Made by a program: the position numbers and the translations under genes
The notes under the pieces: generated by a model
The model's database searches: none
The model's input: the letters and a program-made list of their open reading frames with translations, nothing else
Told to the model about the DNA's origin: nothing
Part shown: positions 12,191 through 23,124 of the stretch, one piece after another
Layout of the letters: each line of letters opens with the position of its first letter
How positions within the stretch are numbered: position 1 is the first letter of the stretch
DNA from: Termitomyces sp. T153
Taxonomy: Eukaryota; Basidiomycota; Agaricomycetes; Agaricales; Lyophyllaceae
Length of the DNA stretch: 64,000 nt
Reading direction: 5' to 3'
Assembly: GCA_018296165.2 (NCBI GenBank)
Contig: JACKQL020000090.1
Span: 1 to 64,000, forward strand

Positions 12191-13071
12191 CTAGCGTTTC
12201 TTAGGTGCACTGGGTGGTGGTGGAAGAAGGGGAATTCCGCCCCCACTTGAGAGGCCGCCTGATCCACTGGATCCAAGGAGATTGGCCCCGGTCGGAGAGG
12301 CCTTGCTGCGACCAGGAATGGCGATCGAGAAGGTCTGACCCTCTTTGAGGCTGTAATCCTTTTTCGGCCCAGCTGGAAGGTATGGCGAAGCTTCGTCCAC
12401 TTCCGGCTCAGGGTTCAGACGGGCCTTGAACCGCCTAAGTGTGGTCAGAAAACTTGCAACATAGGAATGTGACATATACTTCGTGTAGTCCTGCAGCGCC
12501 ACGTCTACGATAACTTATTGAGTAACAGATCACCACGAAACAATAACTCAGGCTCACTGAAATCAAAACTGTCTGAGCGCTCGACGAAACCCATCCCAAT
12601 ATAGGCCTTCCTTCCCGCATCTTCCACTCGAACGACAAAATAGCGTGAAGAGTCGAGCACGGCGTCTACAGACGGGTGGGATGGATCGTACTCTGCCCGA
12701 GCAAACACTGTACAGCTTCAGCCAAGAAACAAAAACCATGATATGTCCTCACAATCTCCTAAAATATACATGCAACCAGACATTCGTGAATCGTGGACTA
12801 AAAGTATTGCTTAGGAATCTCACCAGTTTGACTATCCTCAAACTGCAATGCTGCCCCCGTAGACTTTTCTATAATCCTGAGACGCCCCTTCCAAAGCGGT
12901 TGTGCGAGATCCCCCCAATCATTGGCACGATGACCCTCATTTGCCTTGAGGGGAGGAATCTTATAGACTTGCCGTTTGATCAGATCTGCATTCAGAGGAC
13001 TGAAGGTGCGATTTACCCGAGACTTCGCGAGCAATATATAAGATAGATTCAATTTCCTCTTCGATGTCCAT
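12191..13071 (-). CDS. NECAP-like adaptin-ear-binding coat-associated protein
   Basis: Endocytic accessory protein that binds AP-2 and clathrin-coat components through a PH-like NECAP fold. The start [17 protein letters not shown] is followed, after an intron, by [19 protein letters not shown] and [10 protein letters not shown], matching the N-terminus of animal NECAP (VYRIPPRASNRGYRASDW). Further on come [14 protein letters not shown], then [16 protein letters not shown] and ALQDYTKYM, the family core. The C-terminal tail is Gly/Ser/Pro-rich and ends [12 protein letters not shown]; the first half reads [13 protein letters not shown], which may be an AP-binding motif. Divergent from CSN8 with 184 nt between start codons. 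Confidence 0.88.
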
Positions 13072-13255
13072 GGGAGTTGTGTCAAGAGTGCACTACCAAA
13101 GTTCAGGAAAGGAACTAGTAGTTGAGATAGGTTGAGATGCAGAAAACACCGGATCTGATATCTCCGGATGCAGAGGTCTATTTGTCTTCCATCTTCCATC
13201 TTCAAGTATACTGAATACGCGTAATCTTACAAGAATATAACCACACTTGCTTGTA
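13072..13255. promoter_or_regulatory. Divergent promoter, NECAP-like / CSN8
   Basis: A 184-nt interval between two opposite start codons, so the promoters are shared or abutting. No clear TATA box is visible. Confidence 0.45.
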
Positions 13256-14303
13256 ATGGCCAATGGACCACCTACTCCGCCTCCAACAACCGAAACTGAG
13301 ATTCAAGATCAGGCGCGTGTGATTGCTGAGATTCCCCCAACCGCCACGACGCCTCTTCTGCCTGCGTCAGCCCAACCAGATGCTTTTCAAGCAGCCTTTC
13401 CCGTCATTGTCGATCTGGCATCACAGTCCAACTTCCAGGGCCTCATTCAGGTCGCTGAAAATGCTAACCTTCAAGTATGCGATCTGATTCTACTGAACTA
13501 CTGTGACTAACTTTGACAATTAAGAGTGATGCCGACACCAATCGTCGTTTGACCCGTCTTCTAGTTCTTGGGCCCTTGGTCCTTGCGTATCTCATTGTCG
13601 ATGATCTGTGCGTCATGCCCTTATTGCAGGCTCAATACTTCCCTTAATCTTTGGTGGATTGGCAGTCCCCCGGCGCGTTTTGCATTAACGCAATTGTCAG
13701 AGGACATCTCTTCCACACCTCTCAGTCACTCTTTGTTTGAACTTTTAGCTTCCACTTGGGACAGGAAGCATGCCAATGTTTACTTGAGAGCTCGAGAGCT
13801 CAACAATCTCGTGCAACAACCAAGCTTCTTTGACGAACAGCTTGGTTCAGTATTGACGGCATTGGTGACGATCTTTGTTGGTAAGTTCACTATGCGCAGA
13901 ATCCTTGTTTGACTGTCTTGAATCATTCGAGTAGAGGCTTTTCGACGAAGGACTGTTATTCTACTGGCAACCTCCTACGCATCTCTCCCAGCTCCTCTAG
14001 CCGCGATGTATCTCGGAATGAAGCAGGACGAGTTACTCACAGGTATGTCTAGATATCACAATCGTGGACAAGTCTGATGCTTGATCGATATCCAGCCGCT
14101 CAAAATGAAGGATGGTCGTATAATGGCTCAACCAATGTTTTTGTTCCCAAAATTGAAGCGTCCATTGCAACTAGAATGATGCAGCCCCGTTTGTGTACAT
14201 CATCTCCACCACTTTTTCCCGATTATTCATCTTCTCTACAGCTCCTTCCTCCCTTTCGTCTTTCCATTTTGTGACAAATAGTGTGGCGAAACTTGAGTTG
14301 TGA
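13256..14303 (+). CDS. CSN8: COP9 signalosome subunit 8
   Basis: PCI-type scaffold subunit of the COP9 signalosome, which removes NEDD8 from cullins. The N-terminus (MANGPPTPPPTTETEI) is Pro/Thr-rich. The PCI/CSN8 helical part runs through DLPPARFALTQL, then LLASTWDRKHANVYLRAREL, and the diagnostic FRRRTVILLATSYASL and NEGWSYNGSTNVFVPK. The last intron (about 14191-14249) joins ..RMMQP to APSSLSSFHFVTNSVAKLEL before the stop at 14301-14303; this splice gives the expected CSN8 C-terminal helix, whereas read-through does not. Fungal CSN acts in development and light responses, and the window also holds a WC-2 homologue, though they are 28 kb apart. Confidence 0.85.
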
Positions 14304-14672
14304 TTCAGACAAATTGCCGAGATCGACTAAGGAGGCGGGTAATAGTGATTGGGCTAACTCGCAATGTTGGAGCGAAGAAAGGTATTGGAAGTTTTGCCGG
14401 AAGAGGCCGCTCACGCGGTTGAAGGCTGTTCAAATATAGTGACTGGGCGAGAACACCGGATTGGATGTCTCTCAATAACCAGAACAAATTCTGTTGGTCA
14501 TTGGACAAATTGAATCGGTTAGGGTGCTGAAAAGGTTGTCGCTTTAGGAATTTCCTATGAGTAATGACTTTTGTTGGTATCTCCTGATGTATATGAGGCA
14601 TTTTACTGGAACCCATAAGTATAAACTTTGAATGCCCGGCGCGAAGTTCATCGGCGTATCTATCGAAACTCT

Positions 14673-15389
14673 TCAATTGTTCTCAGTCAGATACTCAATA
14701 AATTCACAAGGAAGTGTCGAACCTGGCTCCGATCTACGATTAGGCGCCTCAATCGTTGTACGTCACGAAATAAGAGGCGAATTCTCATTTGTATGTTACT
14801 TGGTAGAAGGCCCTCGCACACCATCGGGATCGCAAGAAGGTATGCTCCATAAGTACTTTTCCAGGGAGGTAAAGTCTTTAACGGAGAAACCCCGGGCCAG
14901 GTTGCATTTTCATTGAGTGGGATTCCAAAATGCCGTGCGACGGGGTCTTTTATATCATGAAAGCTCTTCGCGCCACCATAGGATGCACAATAGCAGACGA
15001 TGTACTCGTCCTGCGAAAGACGTTGTAGAACGAGGCAATACCTTCCTTTCTTAGGCATCGTAGTGTCCTCAGTGGGGGTCAATCTGTACCCTTTTCTCTT
15101 TAAAAATTCCGTAAATGCTTCGTGAAGGCTGCCTTCGTAGTACGCAAAGTCACCGGGCTCAAATTCACCGTCGGGAGTCTCCTTGGCGACGTAATTTCGG
15201 AGGCTCAGCAACTGGAGTTCTTTTCGAGTCCATTCCCAATGGTGGGCAACTGGCATGTAGGCATAAACACGGCTGAGGCAATGAGTTAACGAGTAGTAGT
15301 TACATTGGATAGGAATCTTCCTTGCCTACAGATGGCGAGTCTTTATGCAAAGCCGCCTTTTCGAGCTTGATAGCGGTCGTGACAAGATC
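14673..15389 (-). CDS. Unrecognised multi-exon protein
   Basis: I do not recognise this gene. A clear coding exon covers about 14800-15275, reading VYAYMPVAHHWEWTRKELQ, then ETPDGEFEPGDFAYYEGSLH and RYCLVLQRLSQDEYIVCYCA, with an aromatic and charged composition and no membrane segment or known motif. The upstream exon is probably near 15330-15389 (KFDLVTTAIKLEKAAL in frame). The 3' end is unsettled: reading straight through stops at 14687, while an intron ending near 14740 would give a tail PGSTLPCEFIEYLTENN with stop at 14673. Start codon and first exon are not fixed. It is divergent from the UBLCP1 gene. Confidence 0.5.
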
Positions 15390-15569
15390 GAACTTCTATT
15401 CCAGCTATATTACATAAGCAGCCCAGATATAGGCATAAGTATAAATTGTTTTTCCGTAATACTTCTAAGACGGTTTTTTCTGCAATATTTCCAAATTTGG
15501 CCTACCGACTCGAACCAGTAGGGTACTACTTGTCGACGGCTACCATAGGAATCGTACGCGTTTTTCAGA

Positions 15570-17239
15570 ATGATTGAGGAAGGAACTTCGAGTTATACCT
15601 TAAACATACCTGTGCGCACTAAAACACTTGACGCTCATCCCTACAAGTGTTGAATCCAATCCAACTTAGGCCGAAGCTGAAACCAGAGAAGATCCAGAGC
15701 GATGGGTCCATCTCCAGTTCACTTGGTCCACAAAGTCATTCACGTTGGATATCGCGGACTCGGACAGGTTTCAACCTTTTAGTTTTGCCGGATCCTCCCA
15801 ACTCACTTCGGAGCTAATAGGGTCTTCGACCTCAAGGCCGCTATACAAACATTGACAAGAGTACCACCTGAAAGACAGAAGATCCTCGGATTAGTGAAAG
15901 GCAAGCTTCCACCAGACCAAGACCGAATGTAAAATCACTTCTGGCAGCATGTTATTCGTTATTGATTATGACACGCTTCTTAGCTCTGACCTACGTCTTG
16001 TCTCGGGAAAGAAGTTCGTTCTCGTCGGCACCCCCGAAGGTGATGAAATCAAGGATCCTTCTCGTTCGCTATATTTCTTTGTTGCCTTGATCGGTATTGA
16101 TTTCTGCCCCAGAGCTAGAAAATCTCCCCGATGTCGTGAATGATTTCGATGTCGACTTTTCTGACAATTTGGATGCAAGCGTTGCGTATAAGAACGACCA
16201 ACGCAACATCAGGAAAATTAAAGAAGCTACTGACAATCTGAACGTCAATATCATTCATTCTTTACGACCAGGCAAAAAGCTCCTTGTGCTCGACATAGAT
16301 TACAGTACGCGTCGTTCAAATCGGCGTTTCACCTTTTCATTCTTTCTATGATAGCTATCTTGGATACCAAACCTTTGACATCAGGAAGCTTGCCACCCGC
16401 AGAATGTGCAAGACCTTTTCTTCATGAATTTCTTGAGGCAATCTACCCATACTACGATAGTAGGTTTCCGATCCAAGCCGAACAACGTAGAACTTTGACC
16501 GCCGCTATAGTCTGTATCTGGTTTGTCTCCCTTCGATCCCGCATACCTTTTCAAACTTCATCAAGATACAGGTCACAAACCAGCTGGATCTGGTTAGAGA
16601 CAAAACTAGTAGAACTTGGAATGATTGGTTCCAATCGAAATTACCAGGCGAGTTCCTAAATTTGTATCTTTGTACTAGTGCTGATATATATATCCAGATC
16701 TCTTTTGGTAGGTCATGAGTTAGCCCATGAAACTCCCTCACACTTGTTTGTAGTCTTGGATAAGACATGTATGTTTACTGTGTTTACTGAGCGGGATGGT
16801 AAGCCATGGAACCATCAAGTAAAACCTCTTCAAATTATCTGGAATAAATTCCCCAACTAGTACGCTGTTTCTTTCGGAACCTAAATACTAACTCCCAGCT
16901 TCCATAGTAATGCCGCAAATACAATACATGTTGACGATCTAGTGAGTACGACCAATGATTGATACACCATTTCCTGACTCTCTCAGAGTCGAAACTTTGC
17001 CTTGAACCCAAGGGAAGGCTTGAAAATACATGCCTTCAAGAATGCCCATACCCCAGAAGCGATGGCTGATCGGGAACTTCACAAGCTTGCTAGATATTTA
17101 CTCCATATCCGTACCGTTGATTTCAGGACTCTTCATCACAAGGTAAGCTCCGCCGTACACACCATGAATGTTGAGGTGCCAATCGTCCTGTGTTCGTAAG
17201 CACTGGAAGCAGGTTGTTCGAAGCTTTCCTGAGCATTGA
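15570..17239 (+). CDS. UBLCP1: Ubiquitin-like domain-containing CTD phosphatase
   Basis: HAD-family Ser/Thr phosphatase that in animals dephosphorylates nuclear proteasomes. An N-terminal ubiquitin-like domain (WVHLQFTWSTKSFTLDI, then FVLVGTPEGDEIKDP) precedes the FCP1/SCP phosphatase core. The catalytic DxDxT motif is LVLDIDYTILDTKPLTSG and an intron near 16303-16352 splits it between Tyr and Thr. Other core blocks are LWSQTSW-like QTSWIWLETKLVELGM, FTVFTERDGKPWNHQVK and NTIHVDDLSRNFALNP. The proposed first exon (MIEEGTSSYTLNIP, from 15570) joins in frame after a 57-nt intron. The C-terminus WKQVVRSFPEH also comes from a separate last exon. Confidence 0.92.
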
Positions 17240-18298
17240 ACTCAATTCTCAGTCTTTTGCGCACATTGGATAGCATGCTTTGGGTTCAAGATATCATGAT
17301 GAGAAGTTCATTGGTTTTGGTTTCTGTCCCAGATGTAGTGTAGTCACGATGGAATGAACATTTCACTCACGATAATATAATATCATAGGGGTCTTGAAGC
17401 TTCAAGGCCAGTGCAGTGGTCAATCGGTCAAATTTGACTGGTCCATTTTTGTCTTCGGAATGAAGTCGTGTAAACGTACATGTCGCGTAAGAACAGCAGT
17501 CCGGCAGTTGCACTTTTTGTAGACCCTACCACTCTTCTATGTGGACGGAAGCACCTTCTACAAAAAAGTACTTGTATGACTATACTGTCAGATATGAAAC
17601 GTGACCTAGATATGAAACGGCGCAGGTAAAGGCCACATACTTGTCGCATCGCAATTCTCCTCCAACTCTTTTGTAGATTGTTTTCAGCAATGCCAGACAT
17701 ATCATACATAGATCCCTTAACTCAGATCCTATGTACGTGAAGCCAAGAAAAGTAGCAAAAACCAAACTTGTAAGGATGGTCGAATTTTGCTATTTCATCT
17801 ATTTTCATCTGTGTATTGTCAGCGGTTCATAAGTCTAATTTTTCTAAAAGTTGTCATGTAATTGAAAGTACATGATATCTACTGATCTGGCTTAATTTGA
17901 ACATCTATGCTTCAAACGACAGAGGGACGAATTGGTGTGACAAATATATAAACTCAGCTCGGCATCCTCCCCTGGACTCTTCGCAGACCGTGACCCGGAG
18001 TCCTAAAGATTGGCAGGGTCACATACCCGTCACGTTTCATTCTCGTTTCATATCTGGGTCACCGACAGTACATATCATGTGGGCCAGAAGTTACCGTTCC
18101 GATCGCAGAACGCAGAAATGATGAAACGATGAGACGATCATCACATCGGCAAGTATGATACTCCTATAAGTCGTCTACCCTGGTGCCTCCGGCCCCGCTC
18201 ATATATATATGTTACTGACTCAGAGATTCCTTTGCATTCTCTCTCGTCCGTCTCCGAAGTTTCTTCCACAAAACAAATTCCGCACACCACATTCCACC
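17240..18298. other. Intergenic, UBLCP1 3' / Nudix promoter
   Basis: About 1 kb without a recognisable gene. The right end holds a TATATATAT run (18202-18210) that probably serves as the Nudix gene TATA box. Elsewhere only short, low-quality frames. Confidence 0.45.
18202..18210 (+). promoter_or_regulatory. TATA-like run upstream of Nudix gene
   Basis: TA-alternating run about 90 nt before the ATG at 18299. It overlaps an in-frame upstream ATG at 18209, which argues that this upstream ATG is in the promoter and not translated. Confidence 0.45.
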
Positions 18299-19434
18299 AT
18301 GGTTAGTTCTGTGACTTCCCCTGCGCAGAGTCAAGTCCCTCGGCCATCTGCAAGTGTCATTATTGTTAATTCGCGCAACGAAGTACTCCTGGTTCAGCGC
18401 AACCTAAAGGCTCGACACTTTGGCGGGGTTCATGTATGGAGTCTATTCCCTATAAATCGACAGCACATTGACTGCACATTGCTATACCAGGTGTTTCCTG
18501 GAGGAAATTTCGACCGTAAACAGGACGCTTCCCTTGTCATGACGGCTATACGCGAAACATTTGAGGAATCTGGGCTTTTGCTTGCCTCCCCAGCTAATGC
18601 ATCAACGATATTGACAGATGCAGTGTTGGATGAGGCACGCCACAACATTCACTCTCAAAAATTGAGCTTTCAGGCCTTCCTTTCGAGCCAGAATATGACG
18701 CCTGATGTGGATTTACTTCTGCCATTCACGCAGTGGATAACGCCCGTCAACATATTGAGGTATGTGATCAACTTCGTGACTCCTCCAATATCAGGCTTGA
18801 TGCCCCACAGGCGCTTCCACACTTATTTTTACGTTATCTTCCTTCCGGCAGCGTCGTCGGGTTTCTCATCTGGGGCCAAACAAGATCGCATACCAAAACA
18901 CGGTGCGTTTTATCTGCATGTTCAGTATCCATCGGCTGATTGTAGTAGACGGCGGACAGGAAGTCATCTCTGCACGATTTCTTCATCCAGCCGACGCCTT
19001 GAAAGAATTTCGCGAAGGAAAAATCACGTTAATGCCTCCCCAGGCATATCTTCTTCATACTCTCTCGGAAATATTACAGGGTCGGATGAACATGCCTGTA
19101 CAGCGGGAACTCGTGGAAACTCTGTCAAGAGGCCTGTTTGGACGTATGGTGCTGAACCCAATTCGAATTGGATCTCCTGACGGAGAAGGAAGATATATCA
19201 TGACCTATGAAGGTGATGAAACACGCGGCGGTTCCAAAGGCCGCCGACACCGTGTCCTAGTCAAAGCTGGCAAAGGCGGGGTATGTATTATCCTGGTGCA
19301 TCAATGCCATTCAGAACAATTCAGAACTCATGCACGCATTACTACAGATCACTTCTGAAGTCACCATAGAGAGGAACTTCGATGTTTTCACAGAGGTCGA
19401 ACCACATGCCTTCAATTTAGCCTCTAAGCTATAG
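18299..19434 (+). CDS. Nudix hydrolase (NUDT19-like)
   Basis: Nudix-family pyrophosphohydrolase. NUDT19-type members cleave CoA and acyl-CoA, so that is the likely activity; the substrate is not shown by sequence. The domain opens with SASVIIVNSRNEVLLVQRN, the Nudix box is at about residue 60-85 with GGNFDRKQDAS and the catalytic helix RETFEESGLL, and FHTYFYVIFLP follows. The ATG at 18299 sits in a strong CACCATGG context; an in-frame ATG at 18209 would add about 30 residues that look like a presequence (MLLTQRFLCILSRPSP) but lies in the TATA run. The last intron (19281-19345) joins KAGKGG to ITSEVTIERNFDVFTEV. The terminal exon is followed by a second, diverged copy. Confidence 0.85.
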
Positions 19435-19536
19435 TCAATTCACTAGAGATCACTTCTGAAGTCGCCGTAGAGAGGAACTTCGATGCGTTCATATAGGTCG
19501 AACCACTTAGATTTAGCCTCTAAAATACAGTCAATC
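19346..19536 (+). repeat. Tandem duplication of the Nudix gene's last exon
   Basis: Copy 1 (about 19346-19440) is the functional terminal exon plus its stop. Copy 2 (about 19447-19536) repeats it with scattered substitutions and a 5-nt shortening, so the two are about 100 nt apart. Shared blocks include agatcacttctgaagtc, agagaggaacttcgatg and aggtcgaaccac. Copy 2 keeps an AG just before the exon start (ctagag), and in the same frame it would encode ITSEVAVERNFDAFI then stop, a shorter tail. Confidence 0.85.
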
Positions 19537-19737
19537 TACACGAGGGTATGAAAACACGAATTGATAATGATTATATATCGTTAATGATAACTATGGCTAC
19601 ATATAGGTCATTAGATGAAGTGATCGAAGGCACGAATGCAGAGACATAAAGCTACAGTAGGAGGAAGAGTATTACGATGGCAGTGAGTGAGATTTAATAC
19701 CTAAACAATTATTGAGGCGCGCGACAAACTCTGATCA
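19435..19737. other. Intergenic between Nudix and carboxylesterase 3' ends
   Basis: Convergent 3' region of about 300 nt. Its left third is the second copy of the Nudix terminal exon; the rest is AT-rich with no gene seen. Confidence 0.5.
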
Positions 19738-21679
19738 TCAAATATCATAAACTTGATAGTCATATTGAACATCATGACCCCAGAAACTGGGGTCACAAGC
19801 CCCAACAACGACAGGATCAGTACCACCGAAGGGGAGGGCATTAACATCAGAAGTTGTTGCAGCAGTCCAAGTGGACAAACCAGCGACGTTAGGATTACCG
19901 GTGGATATAAACGCCTTGTAACGTTGTTGCATTTCTGCAATGAGTGCTGCTTGTGCAGTGGTGGGATTGGAGACAGTGCCGAACTGCAAATGACAGAAGT
20001 CAGCATGTAGGTCGCTGGAAGACGTAAAGACCGGGCAACTCACTATTATCTCGATATCGTCCTGATGACAAACGACACCCTCCTCTGTGCAGTAGGAGAC
20101 AGCATTGTTCCCAGCATACGACGCGCCTAGTTGATACTCTCCGACATATGCAGTGCCCCCGTTCTGTACCCAGTTCCTGGCAAACGTCCATCCCGAACAC
20201 TTCCACAAATAGTCCGTGCCCACTAACTGTAGCTGGCTACGAGCGTCAGGGTCACCTCCATGAGGACCGGGTGTTGCAGGGTAGTAAGGAGAGTCAACGA
20301 TGATCGTAGTGCGATTAGCGCCGAAGGTGGCGTCACACATGGGCTCGAAGTATGCGCTAGGCAAAGGATTCGGGAATTGTCCATATATGGCGAAGCCAGC
20401 CTCGTTGAGGACAGTAGTTACTAGGATCGGCTTGCTGACTGACGGGAACGCAGCAGAGGAGTCAAGAGGAGAAGTGATGAGGGTTCCATCGCGGACAGGA
20501 CGAATGGGTTCTGCAGCACCGGTTGATGGATCAAGGCTAGCAGCGGTGTTGAACAAGGTCATCTGAGCACTGATGATGGCATCTAAGGACAGGTTATCGA
20601 GGCAGGTCGTATCGGTAGAATCACAACCGATGAGGGTGTTGAAAGAGTTTTGTAGTGTCTGCTGGGTCGCAGGAGCCAAGAAACCATAATTCTGCACAAG
20701 TTGAGTAAATGAGGCTTTTTCGAACTGAACAACAGCTTACCATGGGATCGGACTGTAAAATTGCGGACTTGAACAAAGAAGAGGCGGAGGGTACAGCTAG
20801 AAGAGCCCTGATCATATTTGCGCCTGAGCTTTGACCAGCAACAGTGATCTTCGAGTTAGAGCCACCGAATGCGGGCGAAACCTTGTTCAAGAATTTGAGA
20901 GCATTGATTATGTCCTGAATAGCGAGATTAGTTGTTCCATCAGGTGACATGAATCCCAGCTTGCAAATGAGATGTTAGAAGTTACAGGCGAACAAAATAA
21001 GAGTGGACATACTGCTCCAAGACGGTACTGAACGACTGCAACAATGGAGTTGGTCGCAACTGCGAGCTTTGATCCATCTAGACCTGGACCAGTAGAAGAT
21101 CCGACAATGAATGAACCTCCATGGATCCTACGAATTGAATGAGAATAGGCTAGAATTAGCTCGAATAAGACCACATACCACATCAGAGTGGGCGCGTTAC
21201 TGTACAAAGTGAGGCCGGGAGGAACGTAAATGATCATAGAGAGACAATCTTCAGTGTATGCGGATGAATCTACCCCAGGCTGAGGGCAAGCAAGAGGCAG
21301 TGATGTTTGGTTAACAGCACCTGTCCTGTCAAAATGGTGAGCACAGATTCTGAACGCCACTAGATGTGAATACTGACGGAAGATCCCATGTCGATGCGAC
21401 AGTAGAAGGAGCCCATCGGCTGGCACTGGCGTACTTCACGACGAACCTACGCGCCCCAGAATCGTCGGAGGTTCCCAAGGCAAGACCAAGAGGAGTCCAT
21501 ACGTATAAAGAGCCGTTCCCTGAGCGAGGGCAAATGATCTTTTTCAGAATCGGAAGCTGGCAGAGCAACTCTTTCGGATCGGCAGTAGGGAACCTGAGGG
21601 CCTGGAAATTGCCAGGAAGGGGAGTGGCGCAGGCACTAGTAAAAAGAAGAGCGGGCAGGAAAGCACGAAGTATGACCAT
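19738..21679 (-). CDS. Secreted type-B carboxylesterase/lipase
   Basis: Alpha/beta-hydrolase of the carboxylesterase B family, probably extracellular. A hydrophobic signal peptide (MVILRAFLPALLFTSACA) opens the protein. Family blocks follow: ACPQPGVDSSAYTEDCLSM (EDCL motif), WIHGGSFIVGSS (oxyanion hole), VVQYRLGALGF-type segment, and the nucleophile elbow ITVAGQSSGANM with the catalytic Ser. The exon to 20697 gives LNEAGFAIYGQFP (region of the acid residue) and CHQDDIEII, whose His is the candidate for the triad. The Met at 21679 is the first in frame before the signal peptide. Several introns, for example 20698-20740. Substrate unknown; fungal members include sterol esterases, feruloyl esterases and lipases. 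Confidence 0.88.
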
Positions 21680-23124
21680 TAGAGCTGATGAAAAGACTGC
21701 TGAGACGCCAGAGACGCGGCTGGTGAGGAAATCGAGAGAGATGAAGGTTTAAATAGATGTCATTGGTGGTCAGGCACTAGGCACCGGAGAAACCATCCCA
21801 AAGTTGTAGGTGAAAAGAAGGCGAAGGAAGCCATATTTAATTCAGGGTTCAAACGTTCAGCATTGGTTGACATGGACAATGTCGTCCCAATTTAGACACG
21901 CGTCACCATTTATGTATGTTTGTTCCTTCGGCTATAATTTGGCTTTGTTCCCGTCCTGGAGGTTCTTTCTGTTCTGTGCAAATAGTTCGAGCTCGCTCTT
22001 CCTATCTGATCATCGATCCTATCCATTGTTCCTCATTGGACGCTGCTGAACATCTAACGCATGCATTACTTCGGTCCAACCGAAAATAGACTTGAACTAA
22101 ATGATGGATCAGTGACACTTCCGCCACAGCTTGCTTCTTATCTCCTTCGATGTGCACATGCATAACGAGAGTCGGCCGCTTGAGCACATGGTCTGATCAA
22201 AAGAACATCAGGAATTAGCAGAACTTGTACGTGGGGCACTGACGGCCCTCTGATATTCGATGGAAGTCCAAGAATGAACATATATCACTTCGCAAGAAGC
22301 CGCCGGGTGGGTCTCGTCTTCATGGGAAACCGACCGCCGCGAAAAGATCTACAAATACAGTAGCCCTTGTCCAAGAGTGAAGATATCTTATGTTAGTCAT
22401 ACCTCTACTACTAAACATCACAACAGATCAGATCTTTCCTTGTTCCCGTTCATGTTGCGAAGCACCAAATAGGCACTGTAGGTTTCCAACGCCATTCTTC
22501 AACCACAGAAATTACTAGTCAATCTTCAGAAGACCGAAGAAATTCGTTCATGTAAGGTGGCGCTATGAATATCATCATGATTTAGCTCTGGTTCTTATGT
22601 ATGTTGCAATTACTTTTGTCCCAAGTGCGTTGGTTCGATTGATCGTAATATACCGGGGCCCGGACCCATCTTGTTCTTAGAATGCTTCGCGTGTTCCTGT
22701 CTCCTATCCTTGTGTTGAAAGCAGTACTTGGTTGTTGTGTTCAATCTGGAACTGTATTCGCTTGAAAAAACCGCGACAAGCGCCATTTCTGATAGAGAAG
22801 AAAGGCAGTCAAAAATACAACGTTGCCATGAGTTTGGAGGATCCAGAACTCCGGAAGGATTGGAAATAAATAACCCGGCTTGTTTTCCGGATCGTGATCT
22901 ACCGTGACAATCTTGAACAAATTTCAGCCTTACCAAGTTCCATCATAGGGATGGCCTCCTGTGGACTTCTAGTTTGATATCTGCCAGAGAGGATTTGGCA
23001 TGGAACTACATGGTAGTGATAGTAGAAACACACGATTTGCAATTCAACGCTGTCGCCAAACAAGAGTGGTGTTCTCCAAAAACGGCGGCTGAGATTTGCG
23101 CGCGCTCCGTATTCAACACACAAG
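21680..23124. other. Intergenic, divergent carboxylesterase / CWF19L1
   Basis: About 1.4 kb of shared upstream sequence. Frames of about 75-110 codons exist on both strands (for example near 22610-22936, minus) but none has a recognisable domain, and I could not build a convincing spliced gene. No RNA gene or repeat seen. Confidence 0.4.
21748..21755 (-). promoter_or_regulatory. TATA-like box of the carboxylesterase gene
   Basis: TATTTAAA on the minus strand, about 69 nt upstream of the esterase ATG. Confidence 0.45.

Noticed and set aside
14305..14676. Minus-strand frame next to CSN8
   Set aside because: No homology; it overlaps the 3' UTR of CSN8 and conflicts with the possible last exon of the gene at 14673-15389.
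18209..18298. Upstream ATG extending the Nudix protein
   Set aside because: It overlaps the TATA-like run, so transcription most likely starts downstream; the ATG at 18299 has the better context.
22610..23123. Minus-strand frames of about 75-110 codons upstream of CWF19L1
   Set aside because: No recognisable domain, and no supporting splice pattern that yields a longer product.
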